DNA of 64,000 nt from an uncultured Fibrobacter sp. Its GTDB lineage: Bacteria; Fibrobacterota; Fibrobacteria; Fibrobacterales; Fibrobacteraceae. The notes beneath the pieces were generated by a model that was not told the origin of the DNA, ran no database searches, and saw only the letters and a program-made list of their open reading frames with translations. The position numbers and the translations under genes were made by a program. The first letter of the stretch is position 1; each line of letters begins with the position of its first letter. Location of the stretch: NCBI GenBank assembly GCA_934700345.1, contig CAKUXP010000003.1, positions 62,001 to 126,000 of the forward strand. Reading direction: 5' to 3'. This document shows, piece after piece, positions 44,771 through 52,962 of this stretch.

Positions 44771-45526
44771 ATGCAAAGCTCAAAGATGCAATTGAAGGAC
44801 GGGCAGACCGTCGACCTGGTTGACGGCCGGATTTCCGACGCGAACATTGCGTCATGGAACGGCAAGCAGGACAGGCTTTCCGCCGGGACGGGAATATCCA
44901 TTTCCGGCAATACCGTATCGACGAACCTGCCGCTCTCGAACGACAAGGCGGTGACCGTCAAGAAAGGCGCCTGGTACATCTTCGCCATGACGAACGTGAC
45001 CGGCGGCGTCTGGGAACGGGCGTGGGACTTCCTGATAGCGTCGAACCACACCGCCGCCGTCCAGATGCGCCTGTTCGTCTCCCCGCGGATCTCCGCGTCG
45101 GGCACGATAGAAAGCGACTCGGTGATTCAGGTCGAAGGGCACGTGACGCCCGCGCAGCTAGCGAAGTACAAGCTCGCCACGGTCAAGGATTCGTCCGGGA
45201 ACCTCTACTGCTGCCTGTGCGTGAACCACTCGCACTCGAACGAGAACCGGACGGTGCAGTGGAACCTGCGGAACGCGCGCGGGCCTTCCTGGTGGGCCGA
45301 ATCCACCCCGCTGTCCAGCTACACGGTAGTCTCGGAGCGTCTGCTGAACGCGTCGATGTCGTCGAACAGGCTCGTCTGCTACAAGCCGACGAACAACGCC
45401 GCGGTCGGGAACTCGACCCAGCCGGTGTACGTGGACGCGAACGGGAGGATTCAGGCGTGCTCCTCGATGCCGAAGTTCGTGATAGGGACGCCCGCCGGGG
45501 CTGCGAACACCATCTACTTCACCTGA
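44771..45526 (+). CDS. Tail fibre/receptor-binding protein
   Basis: 251 residues starting MQSSKMQLKDGQTVDLVDG. A short stalk (ASWNGKQDRLSAGTGISISG) is followed by a globular beta-rich head with NHSHSNENRTVQWNLRNARG and a C-terminal strand PKFVIGTPAGAANTIYF. AAGGAGG upstream. Probably a second fibre or the tip protein. Confidence 0.65.
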   Translation: MQSSKMQLKDGQTVDLVDGRISDANIASWNGKQDRLSAGTGISISGNTVSTNLPLSNDKAVTVKKGAWYIFAMTNVTGGVWERAWDFLIASNHTAAVQMRLFVSPRISASGTIESDSVIQVEGHVTPAQLAKYKLATVKDSSGNLYCCLCVNHSHSNENRTVQWNLRNARGPSWWAESTPLSSYTVVSERLLNASMSSNRLVCYKPTNNAAVGNSTQPVYVDANGRIQACSSMPKFVIGTPAGAANTIYFT

Positions 45527-45537
45527 GGGGGACAGGG

Positions 45538-46374
45538 ATGGCGATATACTTCCAGACGGCCTCCGCGGAAAAGGTGGCCATATCGGGCGCCGGGACGGCG
45601 AACTCGGGGACGAAATGCCCCCTGCTCTACATCGTCGGCCACGCGGACGGCGAGAAGTACTTCCAGCCGGGGACGCAGGGGCGCATCGTGGACCTGCGCG
45701 GGAAGTCGGGCGATTTCGCGGCGGACAACGCCCCCTACGTCCGCTGGGCCGGGAACACCTCCGGGGGCGCAGCGAGGGGCATCCCGCACGGCTACGGCAT
45801 CGCGACGGTGGAACCATACCTTTCGGGGACGGCGAAGAAGGTTTACATAGAAGACCCGTACGGGCTTCTCGACGCCTACCGCTTCACCGTGGAGAACTGG
45901 CACATGTTCCTCCCGCAGTCGGAATGCCAGGTTCTCGTTCCGACATCCTACGGGCTTTCGGACGCCTTCCGCGAATCCGTGTCGACGGACAGGCACGGCG
46001 CCAAGCCCGTTTCGCTCTACGTCGACACGTCGAGCTCCTCGACCGCGAAGAGCGTCTGGGGAACGGTCCTGAACGAGACCGTTTACAAGTCGGAAGTCCT
46101 GACATGCGTCCATACGAAGATATTTTCGACCGGATTCAACAAGGGCTTTGTCCCTGTATACTCGGCGAGATACGCCGCCTTCGTCGGCAAGATAGACATG
46201 GCCGCGAAAAGGACGCTGAACGGCGGGAACACCGTCGTCATTGTCGGCGAGACCTCCACGAACTTCTACGGACAGCAGGTTGTCGTCCCTCCGTTCATCT
46301 ACAAGGAAGGCGGCGGAACGAGCGACAACGACTACACGTACGTATCCACGCTCATGGCCTTCAAGGCCGATTAG
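45538..46374 (+). CDS. Tail fibre-like protein of unknown function
   Basis: 278 residues starting MAIYFQTASAEKVAISG. Beta-rich with VRWAGNTSGGAARGIPHGYG and SLYVDTSSSSTAKSVWGTVL; no family recognised. Shares its ending style (VSTLMAFKAD) with no other protein here. Position suggests a virion adsorption component. Confidence 0.55.
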   Translation: MAIYFQTASAEKVAISGAGTANSGTKCPLLYIVGHADGEKYFQPGTQGRIVDLRGKSGDFAADNAPYVRWAGNTSGGAARGIPHGYGIATVEPYLSGTAKKVYIEDPYGLLDAYRFTVENWHMFLPQSECQVLVPTSYGLSDAFRESVSTDRHGAKPVSLYVDTSSSSTAKSVWGTVLNETVYKSEVLTCVHTKIFSTGFNKGFVPVYSARYAAFVGKIDMAAKRTLNGGNTVVIVGETSTNFYGQQVVVPPFIYKEGGGTSDNDYTYVSTLMAFKAD

Positions 46375-46396
46375 CATACAAAGGAGAGAAAAGACA

Positions 46397-47455
46397 ATGC
46401 CGGAAAACATAACGACCGTTTTGAACCTGCCGGAGGCGGACTTCGGGAGTTCAGGATTCCCGAACCCGGCGGACAACCGGGTCTACATCATCCAGGGCGA
46501 GGGTTCCGACCGCGACAGGAAGGCACCGCTCGGCGACCTCTTCGACTGGCTCGTGGGGGCGAAGGCGATGACGAACGACTCGCCGCAACACCGCGTCGGC
46601 GACATCGTGTTCAAGATAGAGGAGACCCAGGGCGGCAAGATCCTGACCGCCTACGTCATGGACGGGCGCACGCTCGAGAAGCCCACGGTGACGGGAGGCC
46701 TGAAGGCGGACTCCATCGAGGGGACGAACCAGGGCCAGGGCGACACGAAGTACCTGGTCCTCGGCAACACGACGGTGACGGGCGACCTCGACGTGAAGGG
46801 CAAGGCGATGCTCGGGAACTCGATGCTCGTCGCCGACCCGGACGAGCAGACGCTCGAATCGCGCGTGCCGCTCGGCTTCGGGGACGGCTACCAGGCGGGC
46901 AAGGAACTGGTAAGGACGGACGAGGTGAAGACGGCGAAAATTTCCGCTCCGGGGACGACGCTCACTGTCGATGCGACCATCGACGCGGCCGGCGTGATAG
47001 CGAACGTGGCGACGAACAACATCACCTCCAAGACGGCGGGTCCCATATTCGTGAACGGAGGCCTGTCGATTTCCGGGGACGTCTCGCTGACAGGGAAGAA
47101 CTCGGCGGTATCGGCGAAATCCGTCGCCACGGAAAGGCTCTCCTGTTCGAAGCTGTACCTGAAAGACAACGGAATGGCCTACGCCCCGGCATTGCCCTAC
47201 TTCGTCGATACGGCCTACGCCTACGACGGCGACCTTTCCCGCTACTGCGCCGAGGCGCCGTCCGGCGGTCGCGTGACGTTCGTCAACGCGACCGGGAGCG
47301 ACCGGAATTACACGTTCACCGGCGGCGCGAACGGCAAGAGCGGCTACTTCACGCTGAAGGACGGCCACGCCGTGGACCTGCTGGTATTCAAGAAGCTGTC
47401 ATCGACGCAGGCGTCGCTCGTCCCGATAGGCATCGACTTCTCGACGGGAGGCTAG
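46397..47455 (+). CDS. Tail fibre/spike-like protein
   Basis: 352 residues starting MPENITTVLNLPEAD with AAGGAGAG upstream. Repeated short beta units (VTGDLDVKGKAMLG, ITSKTAGPIFVNGGLSISGD, VSLTGKNSAVSAKSV) suggest a trimeric beta-helix. The last 100 residues form a separate domain ending VPIGIDFSTGG. Likely an adhesin of the virion. Confidence 0.6.
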   Translation: MPENITTVLNLPEADFGSSGFPNPADNRVYIIQGEGSDRDRKAPLGDLFDWLVGAKAMTNDSPQHRVGDIVFKIEETQGGKILTAYVMDGRTLEKPTVTGGLKADSIEGTNQGQGDTKYLVLGNTTVTGDLDVKGKAMLGNSMLVADPDEQTLESRVPLGFGDGYQAGKELVRTDEVKTAKISAPGTTLTVDATIDAAGVIANVATNNITSKTAGPIFVNGGLSISGDVSLTGKNSAVSAKSVATERLSCSKLYLKDNGMAYAPALPYFVDTAYAYDGDLSRYCAEAPSGGRVTFVNATGSDRNYTFTGGANGKSGYFTLKDGHAVDLLVFKKLSSTQASLVPIGIDFSTGG

Positions 47456-47457
47456 CC

Positions 47458-47670
47458 ATGAACGAGATTCTTGCAACCATCCAGAACGCCACGCCCGCGC
47501 TCGCAGCGGTAATCATCGGGCTTCTCTTCACCGTGCGGACGCAGGGGAAGGAGATCGAGCAGCTGAAGAAGCGCGTGGAAAAGTACGACAACATGGAAAT
47601 CTCGACGCGGCTCCTTGTGATAGCGAACGACATCAAGTGGATAAAGGAAAAGATGGGAGGCGACGGATGA
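47458..47670 (+). CDS. Holin-like membrane protein
   Basis: 70 residues: one membrane helix (ATPALAAVIIGLLFTV) followed by a coiled coil (EIEQLKKRVEKYDNM) and a charged end. This is the shape of small phage holins or XhlA-like lysis helpers with reversed order. It directly follows the fibre genes, where lysis cassettes usually sit. Confidence 0.55.
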   Translation: MNEILATIQNATPALAAVIIGLLFTVRTQGKEIEQLKKRVEKYDNMEISTRLLVIANDIKWIKEKMGGDG

Positions 47671-47840
47671 GAGACTGGAACGATTACGATTACCATTTCA
47701 AATACGAAGACGAGGATGAAGACGTTCACGTTTTCTGGAAGGTTGTGTCCTGCATACTTAGCGGTGGGTTCACCCTGTTCCTGCTTGCCGTCCTTGCGAA
47801 AGTCGCCGTGGACATTTGGACAGGAGGGTGCGCAGGATGA
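47667..47840 (+). CDS. Small membrane protein, lysis-cassette position
   Basis: 57 residues, ATGA overlap on both sides. Acidic start (YHFKYEDEDEDVHVFWK) and one membrane helix (VVSCILSGGFTLFLLAVLAK). Could be a second holin/antiholin. No family recognised. Confidence 0.6.
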   Translation: MRDWNDYDYHFKYEDEDEDVHVFWKVVSCILSGGFTLFLLAVLAKVAVDIWTGGCAG

Positions 47841-48319
47841 ACTTCAAGCTGAAATCGTGGGACCCGTTCTCGTGGACGAAACTCCGCGGAGGGCTTTTCC
47901 GCCTTGAGAACGACATCGACGCCGTGTGGACGGACAACGACGGCAGGGAATACCGCTTCCGGTTCTTCCGGGGGCTGACGTGGGACGGGGCGAGCGTGCC
48001 GAAGATGTTCCGCTGGTATCTGCCGAACATCGACGAAAGGAACCTGCCCTACACGCTCGCAGGACTGGTCCACGATTATCTTTACGGTTCCGAAAAACTC
48101 CCGAAGGACGTGGCGGACGACATCTTCCGGGGGACGATGCGCGACGCAGGGATTCCGCGCCGAAAGGCTAGCTTTGCCGAATGGCTCGTCGAGCACTTCG
48201 CAGGCGGGCACTACGGCAAGAGGCACGACCGGAACGGCATCCGATTCTACGGCAAGCTTAAAATCGTAAAGGACCCGGGCGCACTGAAAGGACCGACCGT
48301 GGGCGAGGTGTTCGGGTGA
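47837..48319 (+). CDS. DUF1353 family protein
   Basis: 160 residues starting MNFKLKSWDPFSW. The DUF1353 signature is clear: FFRGLTWDGASVPKMFRW, then LAGLVHDYLYG and ADDIFRGTMRDAG. The family is common in phages near lysis genes, but no function is established to my knowledge; no other endolysin candidate is seen nearby. Confidence 0.8.
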   Translation: MNFKLKSWDPFSWTKLRGGLFRLENDIDAVWTDNDGREYRFRFFRGLTWDGASVPKMFRWYLPNIDERNLPYTLAGLVHDYLYGSEKLPKDVADDIFRGTMRDAGIPRRKASFAEWLVEHFAGGHYGKRHDRNGIRFYGKLKIVKDPGALKGPTVGEVFG

Positions 48320-48355
48320 ACACTTTCCCAGACTCACGAAAATGGTCGAAAAAGC

Positions 48356-48901
48356 CTATTTGAATATGGAAGTGAATATGGGAGATCCGTCTGGAGTTGG
48401 GCTTTCCACGGAAAGCAGCGGAGCCTCTTTTGTTTCGGGATGTTCCGGAAGATTCTTCAAGGCGAGATCAAAGAGCAGGGAAGTAATAGAAGAACGAAAT
48501 TTATCCAATGCGGCGGAAACCGTTCCGTCGGCTTGCCGAAAACGCTCCAGTTCGCCGAGATGTTTTTCCAGACGAATCACGTCGAGCTTGATTTCTTGGG
48601 CGAGACTCCGGGGACACTGGAAATCGACGGAAACATTCATCCCGACGGCGTGTGCGTACGCAAGCAAATCGCCTATTCGGAGTTCCGCGTTGCCTGTCGC
48701 TTCGATCTTGGACACTGCGGACTGGGAGCGTCCAATTCGTTTCGCGAAATCTTTCTGCGTCAATCCCGCCTTTACACGAAGTGCCGCCAACATTCCCGAA
48801 ACAGAACGGTCTGCGAGCTTGTCCCGGATAGAGTCGAGTTCCTGCTTTTCGAGGCCGAGACCTTCGGCGAGTTCAATCGTATGCGATATTTTTTTAGCCA
48901 T
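48356..48901 (-). CDS. XRE-family regulator, partner of a Panacea-domain protein
   Basis: 181 residues starting MAKKISHTIELAEGLG. The helix-turn-helix is MLAALRVKAGLTQKDFAKRI followed by GRSQSAVSKIEATGNAEL; the C-terminal half is helical (LDVIRLEKHLGELERF). It lies 57 bases downstream of a DUF4065/Panacea gene on the same strand, opposite to the phage late operon. It could be the regulator, or the toxin-side partner, of a Panacea toxin-antitoxin pair. AT-richer than its phage neighbours. Confidence 0.7.
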   Translation of the reverse strand: MAKKISHTIELAEGLGLEKQELDSIRDKLADRSVSGMLAALRVKAGLTQKDFAKRIGRSQSAVSKIEATGNAELRIGDLLAYAHAVGMNVSVDFQCPRSLAQEIKLDVIRLEKHLGELERFRQADGTVSAALDKFRSSITSLLFDLALKNLPEHPETKEAPLLSVESPTPDGSPIFTSIFK

Positions 48902-48957
48902 GTTCAACCTCTTTGTCCAGCTTTCCGACCGGAACGTCCAGGTCGAAAGGGTTCTCG

Positions 48958-49434
48958 TCATCCGGACGCATTTGCCCTCCGTCGAATGACCTTGGCCTTG
49001 AAATAGTCGGTAATGAGACCGTCGCCGATTTCGTTCGCCCACTTGAATCCCGGCATTTTCTGCGTCATGTCCCATGGCGAACCGGGAACGTGCGTCCACT
49101 CGATGAGCTGGCCGGAAGTCCACGACCCGAAGAACCGGACTACCTTGCTCACGATGGCCTTCACATCGTCCGGGACGGTAGCCGGACAGACCTCGATATC
49201 CCAGTTTTTCACGTCATTGAGAAGCCGTCTCCGTGCTTTCGGGAACACCGGACCGAACGGCCACGCCTGGGCGTGCTCATCGAACGGGCGGCGTCCGAGC
49301 ATGACGAGGCATGTCCCGTACACGATGTAGAGGAGCTTCTGCAGCTGCGTCATGTTCAGGCGCAGTCCCTGCAATTTGGCCTCGGCCATCAGGGCCTTCG
49401 CCACGTCCACGCTGTCAATCTCGGCCTGTCCCAT
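48958..49434 (-). CDS. Panacea-domain (DUF4065, SocA-like) protein
   Basis: 158 residues starting MGQAEIDSVDVAKALMAEAK. The Panacea core is NMTQLQKLLYIVYGTCLVML, then RPFDEHAQAWPFGPVFPKA; SocA and other Panacea proteins act as antitoxins or chaperone-like adaptors. A TATATTGT box ends 5 bases before the ATG, so the transcript may be leaderless. First gene of a two-gene unit with the XRE protein. Confidence 0.8.
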   Translation of the reverse strand: MGQAEIDSVDVAKALMAEAKLQGLRLNMTQLQKLLYIVYGTCLVMLGRRPFDEHAQAWPFGPVFPKARRRLLNDVKNWDIEVCPATVPDDVKAIVSKVVRFFGSWTSGQLIEWTHVPGSPWDMTQKMPGFKWANEIGDGLITDYFKAKVIRRRANASG

Positions 49435-49439
49435 GCGAT

Positions 49440-49447
49440 ACAATATA
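49440..49447 (-). promoter_or_regulatory. TATATTGT box before Panacea gene
   Basis: Minus-strand TATATTGT, ending five bases before the ATG at 49434. Confidence 0.45.
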
Positions 49448-49490
49448 CATCGCGAACGAAAGCTTGACAAACAGCAAGGAGGAAAATCCG

Positions 49491-49943
49491 ATGGAAAGAT
49501 TGCGCCGCCGCGACTACGTTATCGAGGGCGAGACGCCCGCGCAGAAGAACTCGCAGACGTTCAACGCCCGCACGCGCACCATGGTGAAGAGTCCGCAGTT
49601 CCGCCGATGGCGGGACTCGGCGTTCTTGCAGCTCCGGGCGCAGGGAATCCCGGAAAGGCCGTATCCGTATGCGGAAATCGAGATTCTCTTTGTCCATTCG
49701 GACCTCCGGAGGCGCGACGGGGACAACCAGCTTTCGGGCGTGCAGGACCTGCTCGTGAAGGCGGGCGTCATCGAGGACGACTGCTGGACGCGCATCGGAA
49801 CGCCCCGCGTCTCCCACGCCGTCGGCATGGACGCGCGGTGCGAAATCCGGGTTTTTGAGGTGGTTCCCGTCGACTGGAAAGGAAAAATCCTTGAAGCGAA
49901 AAAGGGATGCGGGAACATTGACGGAGCCTTGAGAATTTTGTAG
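49491..49943 (+). CDS. RusA-like Holliday junction resolvase
   Basis: 150 residues starting MERLRRRDYVIEGETP. The RusA family carboxylates are in RRRDGDNQLSGVQDLLVKAG followed by VIEDDCW. RusA cuts four-way junctions in phage recombination or packaging. AAGGAGG lies 8 bases before the ATG; a longer frame from 49311 is not needed. Divergent from the Panacea gene. Confidence 0.85.
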   Translation: MERLRRRDYVIEGETPAQKNSQTFNARTRTMVKSPQFRRWRDSAFLQLRAQGIPERPYPYAEIEILFVHSDLRRRDGDNQLSGVQDLLVKAGVIEDDCWTRIGTPRVSHAVGMDARCEIRVFEVVPVDWKGKILEAKKGCGNIDGALRIL

Positions 49944-49964
49944 ATTGCCGTTCTCTTTCCTTCC

Positions 49965-49993
49965 GGCCTGCCCCTCCGCGGGGCGGCCTTTTT
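49965..49993 (+). terminator. Rho-independent terminator after rusA-like gene
   Basis: GGCCTGCCCC pairs with GGGGCGGCC (one bulged T), followed by five T. Confidence 0.8.
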
Positions 49994-50200
49994 GTGATTC
50001 TTCAAAACCACCGGCTAGGCCGGTGGTCCGGTTTAGCCTTCTCGGCGCGCCTCGACGGCATCAGGCGGGAGACGGCGCGCAACGGCGGCGAGTTCTCCTG
50101 CCGCGACCAGCTGGAGGAGACGCTCTCGTGCGTCCGCGGCCTCAAGACGGTGGGGCGGATCCGCGAGATGCGGGAATCGCCCGCCGCCGCGAGACGGTAG
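49994..50200 (+). pseudogene. Possible gene remnant with a leading hairpin
   Basis: After the terminator comes a strong hairpin (ACCACCGGC-TAG-GCCGGTGGT), then a frame with phage-like codon use encoding RLDGIRRETARNGGEFSCRD, QLEETLSCVRGLKTVGRIRE and MRESPAAARR. There is no ATG before MRESP; GTG at 49994 would have to start within the terminator tail. It looks like the C-terminal part of a lost gene, or a small gene with an unusual start. A clean terminator follows. Confidence 0.35.
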
Positions 50201-50209
50201 GAAAGCGAG

Positions 50210-50249
50210 AGACCCGGAGGGATTTTCCTTCCGGGTCTTTTTTTTTTTT
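50210..50249 (+). terminator. Rho-independent terminator
   Basis: AGACCCGGA and TCCGGGTCT form a 9-bp stem with a run of more than 10 T after it. Confidence 0.85.
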
Positions 50250-50252
50250 ACG

Positions 50253-50281
50253 ACAGTTTTTGTCCGACACTTTATGTCAAT
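50253..50281. repeat. Direct repeat flanking the reversed gp10-like gene, left copy
   Basis: GACAG, TTTTTGTCCGACA, then ATGTC. It matches the right copy at 50781-50809 in about four of five positions and overlaps the last codons of the gene between them. Confidence 0.6.
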
Positions 50282-50756
50282 CGACAATCTCGAACGAGAC
50301 GGACGCGCGTAGCCGTCCCGTATCGACCAGCGGCGTCCCTTTCCTGTACTTCAGCGGTTCCCATTTCCCCTCGGTCATCGCGCGTTTCACCTCTCCCGCG
50401 GCCATACCCCCGAGACGTTCCATGAGCCGCCTTTCAGTCATCCTGCCGGAAAGGACGTCGGGCAGGTACTCGGCGAGGATTTCACCCGCCTTTTCCAAGA
50501 CCAGCTTCTTCGCGAGCTCCATGAACGGTCTCGGCGGAATCCGGCCGTATGCGACGCCCCCCAGCGTCCTCCCCGGCTCCCGCCCGTAGTTCAGCGTCCG
50601 CGCGATCAGGGCGAGCGAGACGGGCCTCCCGAGCGCGGGCTGGTCCCTCCCCGTCGCCTTCTTCCTTTTTAGGCTTTTATACGCCTGGTCCGCGGTCAGG
50701 TTCCCGTCCGGCCACCCGACGCGCAGCGACATCTTCCCGAGTCTTTCCAGATCCAC
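50277..50756 (-). CDS. HK97 gp10-like tail completion/morphogenesis protein, reversed
   Basis: 159 residues counted from GTG at 50756 (VDLERLGKMSLRVGW), which has GGAGG six bases upstream; the ATG at 50762 directly abuts GGAGG and is less likely. RVGWPDG, VSLALIARTLNYGREPG, RIPPRPFMELA and the final GTPLVDTGRLRASVSFEIV are the typical blocks of gp10/gpG-type virion morphogenesis proteins. In most phages this gene lies with the neck genes on the late strand; here it stands alone, reversed, between two direct repeats. Confidence 0.75.
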   Translation of the reverse strand: MDLERLGKMSLRVGWPDGNLTADQAYKSLKRKKATGRDQPALGRPVSLALIARTLNYGREPGRTLGGVAYGRIPPRPFMELAKKLVLEKAGEILAEYLPDVLSGRMTERRLMERLGGMAAGEVKRAMTEGKWEPLKYRKGTPLVDTGRLRASVSFEIVD

Positions 50757-50780
50757 CGGCATCCTCCTTCTTTTGTATGT

Positions 50781-50809
50781 GACGGATTTTGTCCGGCATA
50801 TAATGTCCG
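50781..50809. repeat. Direct repeat flanking the reversed gp10-like gene, right copy
   Basis: GACGG, ATTTTGTCCGGCA, then ATGTC, followed by CGACA. Together with the left copy it contains several TGTCnGACA-like half sites, as in operators. Confidence 0.6.
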
Positions 50810-50840
50810 ACATAACCTGTCACTTCCAGTGTAAAAAATA

Positions 50841-50848
50841 TATATTGT
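50841..50848 (+). promoter_or_regulatory. TATATTGT box before the packaging operon
   Basis: TATATTGT 20 bases before the ATG of the small HTH gene that opens the terminase operon. Confidence 0.45.
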
Positions 50849-50867
50849 CGTAAACCGGAGAAAGAGG

Positions 50868-51044
50868 ATGGACGAAAAGGACTACTACACGATCAAGGAA
50901 CTCGCCGCGCGGATAGGTTATGATCCCGGGACGGTGTACGAGTGGGCCGCGACGAAGGGGATGCCCGTCCGCCGGGCCGGGCGCCGCGGGCGCATATCGG
51001 TCAGCTGGGACGAGTTCGACGCCTGGTGGAAGGAGAACGGCTGA
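50868..51044 (+). CDS. Small helix-turn-helix DNA-binding protein
   Basis: 58 residues. YYTIKELAARIGYDPGTVYE followed by WAATKGMPVRRAGRRGR and WDEFDAWWKENG is an excisionase/MerR-like winged helix. It opens the packaging operon and overlaps or abuts the TTG start of the small terminase, so it may help terminase recognise DNA or regulate the operon. AGAGG precedes the ATG. Confidence 0.75.
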   Translation: MDEKDYYTIKELAARIGYDPGTVYEWAATKGMPVRRAGRRGRISVSWDEFDAWWKENG

Positions 51045-51524
51045 TTGGGACGCGTTCCGGAGGCTGGGACGCCGGAGCGCCGCGAGTACATGAAGACGCT
51101 CGCCCGGAAGGGCGGGATCGTGACGTCGAAGGAGCGGCGGGAACGGCAGAAGTTCGGGAAGCTGGTGAACGGGATGCTCGCCGCGTGCGTCCCCATGTCC
51201 GGCCAGATAGGCGAGATACTCCGCCGTGCGGGCGTGGACCCGAAGAGCCGCGTGACGGCCCGGGAGGCGATCGTGGGCGTGTTCATCGCGAAAGCGATGT
51301 CTGGCGACCTCAAGGCCGCGCGCTTCGTGTTCGACCTTTCCGGCGTGACGGACGCGGCGGCGGAGAAGCGGGCGCGGATTGCCTACATGGAGGCGTCCGC
51401 GGAGGCGCAGAACCCGTCGGCCCCGTCCGGTCAGACGGACCTTTTCGACGCCCCGACGCCGGACGCGATGCGCGCGGAATCCGCCAGGATGGGGATATAC
51501 GAGGACGCGGAGGTGGTGGAATGA
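51045..51524 (+). CDS. Terminase small subunit-like protein
   Basis: 159 residues from a TTG one base after the HTH stop. Helical N-terminus (TPERREYMKTLARKGGIVTS) and SRVTAREAIVGVFIAKAMSG, DLKAARFVFDLSG resemble small terminase or terminase-adjacent proteins that bind pac/cos DNA. Overlaps terL by 4 bases. Confidence 0.65.
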   Translation: MGRVPEAGTPERREYMKTLARKGGIVTSKERRERQKFGKLVNGMLAACVPMSGQIGEILRRAGVDPKSRVTAREAIVGVFIAKAMSGDLKAARFVFDLSGVTDAAAEKRARIAYMEASAEAQNPSAPSGQTDLFDAPTPDAMRAESARMGIYEDAEVVE

Positions 51525-52930
51525 CCCCGGCGTCGAGGGAGCTCGCGAGGCGGAACCTGCTCGCGTTCGTGAAGGCGACGATGCCTTCGTACATGGCGGG
51601 GTGGGTGCACCGGGAGATCTGCGCCCGGCTCATGCGGTTCCTCGCGGACGTGCTGGACGGCAAATCCCCCCGGATGATAATCACGATGCCTCCCCGGCAC
51701 GGCAAGAGCGAGCTCGTGAGCCGCCGCTTCCCGGCGTGGGCGTTCGGGATAGACCCGGACCTGTCGGTGATAGCGGCGAGCTATTCAGACGACCTCGCGA
51801 AGCGGATGAACAAGGACGTGCAGCGCGTAATGGACACGCCGGAATACGCGGAACTCTTCCCCGGCTCGACGCTCTCGAGGCGCAGGAACGCCGGAGGCGT
51901 GGACGGCATGCCCGTGCGGACGATGGACCTCTTCGAGATGCCGGGCCGTTCGGGTAGCTACCGGAGCGCGGGCGTCGGCGGCGGCATCACCGGCATGGGA
52001 GCGGACATCCTGTCGATAGACGACCCCTTCAAGGACAGGGCGAGCGCGGACTCGCCCACGCTGCGGCAGCGGGTGTGGGACTGGTACGCCTCGACCGCCT
52101 ACACGCGCCTCTCGCCGGGCGGCGGCGTCCTCTTGACGGTGACGCGCTGGCACGAGGACGACCTAGTGGGGCGCCTGCTTTCCGCGCAGGGGCAGGACGG
52201 CGCGGACCGGTGGACCGTCGTGAACTACCCGGCGATAGCCGAGCGTGACGAGCCGCACAGGAAGAGGGGCGAGGCCCTGCACCCGGACCGCTACCCCCTC
52301 CGCGCGCTGGAGCGCATCCGGGCGAACGTCGGCGAATACGAGTGGGGGGCGCTCTACCAGCAGCACCCGACGCCGAGGGGCGGCGGCGTATTCAAGGCGA
52401 AGTGGATAAGGCACTGGGGCGTCCTGCCGAAGGTCTTCGACCGGATGATCCAGTCCTGGGACTTCACTTTCAAGGACGCGGCGAAGTCGGACAACGTGTC
52501 GGGTCAGGTGTGGATGAAGGCGGGCGGGAACTTCTACCTGCTCGACTGCGACACGGCGAAGATGGACTTCGTGTCGCAGATACGGGCGATGCGGCGGATG
52601 AGCTCGAAGTGGCCGGATGCGGTCGGCAAGGTGGTCGAGGACAAGGCGAACGGCCCGGCGGTCATCTCGGCGCTCCGGTCGGAAATCCCCGGCATCGTGC
52701 CCTACACGCCGCGGGGGAGCAAGACGGCGCGCGCCTACGCGGTGAGCCCGCTCTTCGAGTCCGGGAACGTCTATCTGCCCCCGATGGACGCGGAGCACCC
52801 GTGGGTGAGGGAATACATCGACGAGCTGCTGGCGTTCCCGAACGGGGAGCACGACGACCGGGTGGACGCCACGACGCAGGCGCTGGACAGGCTCTCGTCC
52901 GGGTCGAGGGGAATCGTCGGCATGCTGTAG
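51521..52930 (+). CDS. terL: Terminase large subunit
   Basis: 469 residues. ATPase part: Walker A in MPPRHGKSELVSRRFPAW (residues 56-63), Walker B ILSIDDPFKDR, coupling motif LLTVTRWHEDDL. C-terminal RNase H-like nuclease: QSWDFTFKDAAKSDNVSGQV, VVEDKANGPAVI and GEHDDRVDATTQAL supply the acidic residues. It packages DNA through the portal. Confidence 0.93.
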   Translation: MTPASRELARRNLLAFVKATMPSYMAGWVHREICARLMRFLADVLDGKSPRMIITMPPRHGKSELVSRRFPAWAFGIDPDLSVIAASYSDDLAKRMNKDVQRVMDTPEYAELFPGSTLSRRRNAGGVDGMPVRTMDLFEMPGRSGSYRSAGVGGGITGMGADILSIDDPFKDRASADSPTLRQRVWDWYASTAYTRLSPGGGVLLTVTRWHEDDLVGRLLSAQGQDGADRWTVVNYPAIAERDEPHRKRGEALHPDRYPLRALERIRANVGEYEWGALYQQHPTPRGGGVFKAKWIRHWGVLPKVFDRMIQSWDFTFKDAAKSDNVSGQVWMKAGGNFYLLDCDTAKMDFVSQIRAMRRMSSKWPDAVGKVVEDKANGPAVISALRSEIPGIVPYTPRGSKTARAYAVSPLFESGNVYLPPMDAEHPWVREYIDELLAFPNGEHDDRVDATTQALDRLSSGSRGIVGML

Positions 52931-52962
52931 GAAGCGGAAATATCAACAAGGAGAAACGGAAC

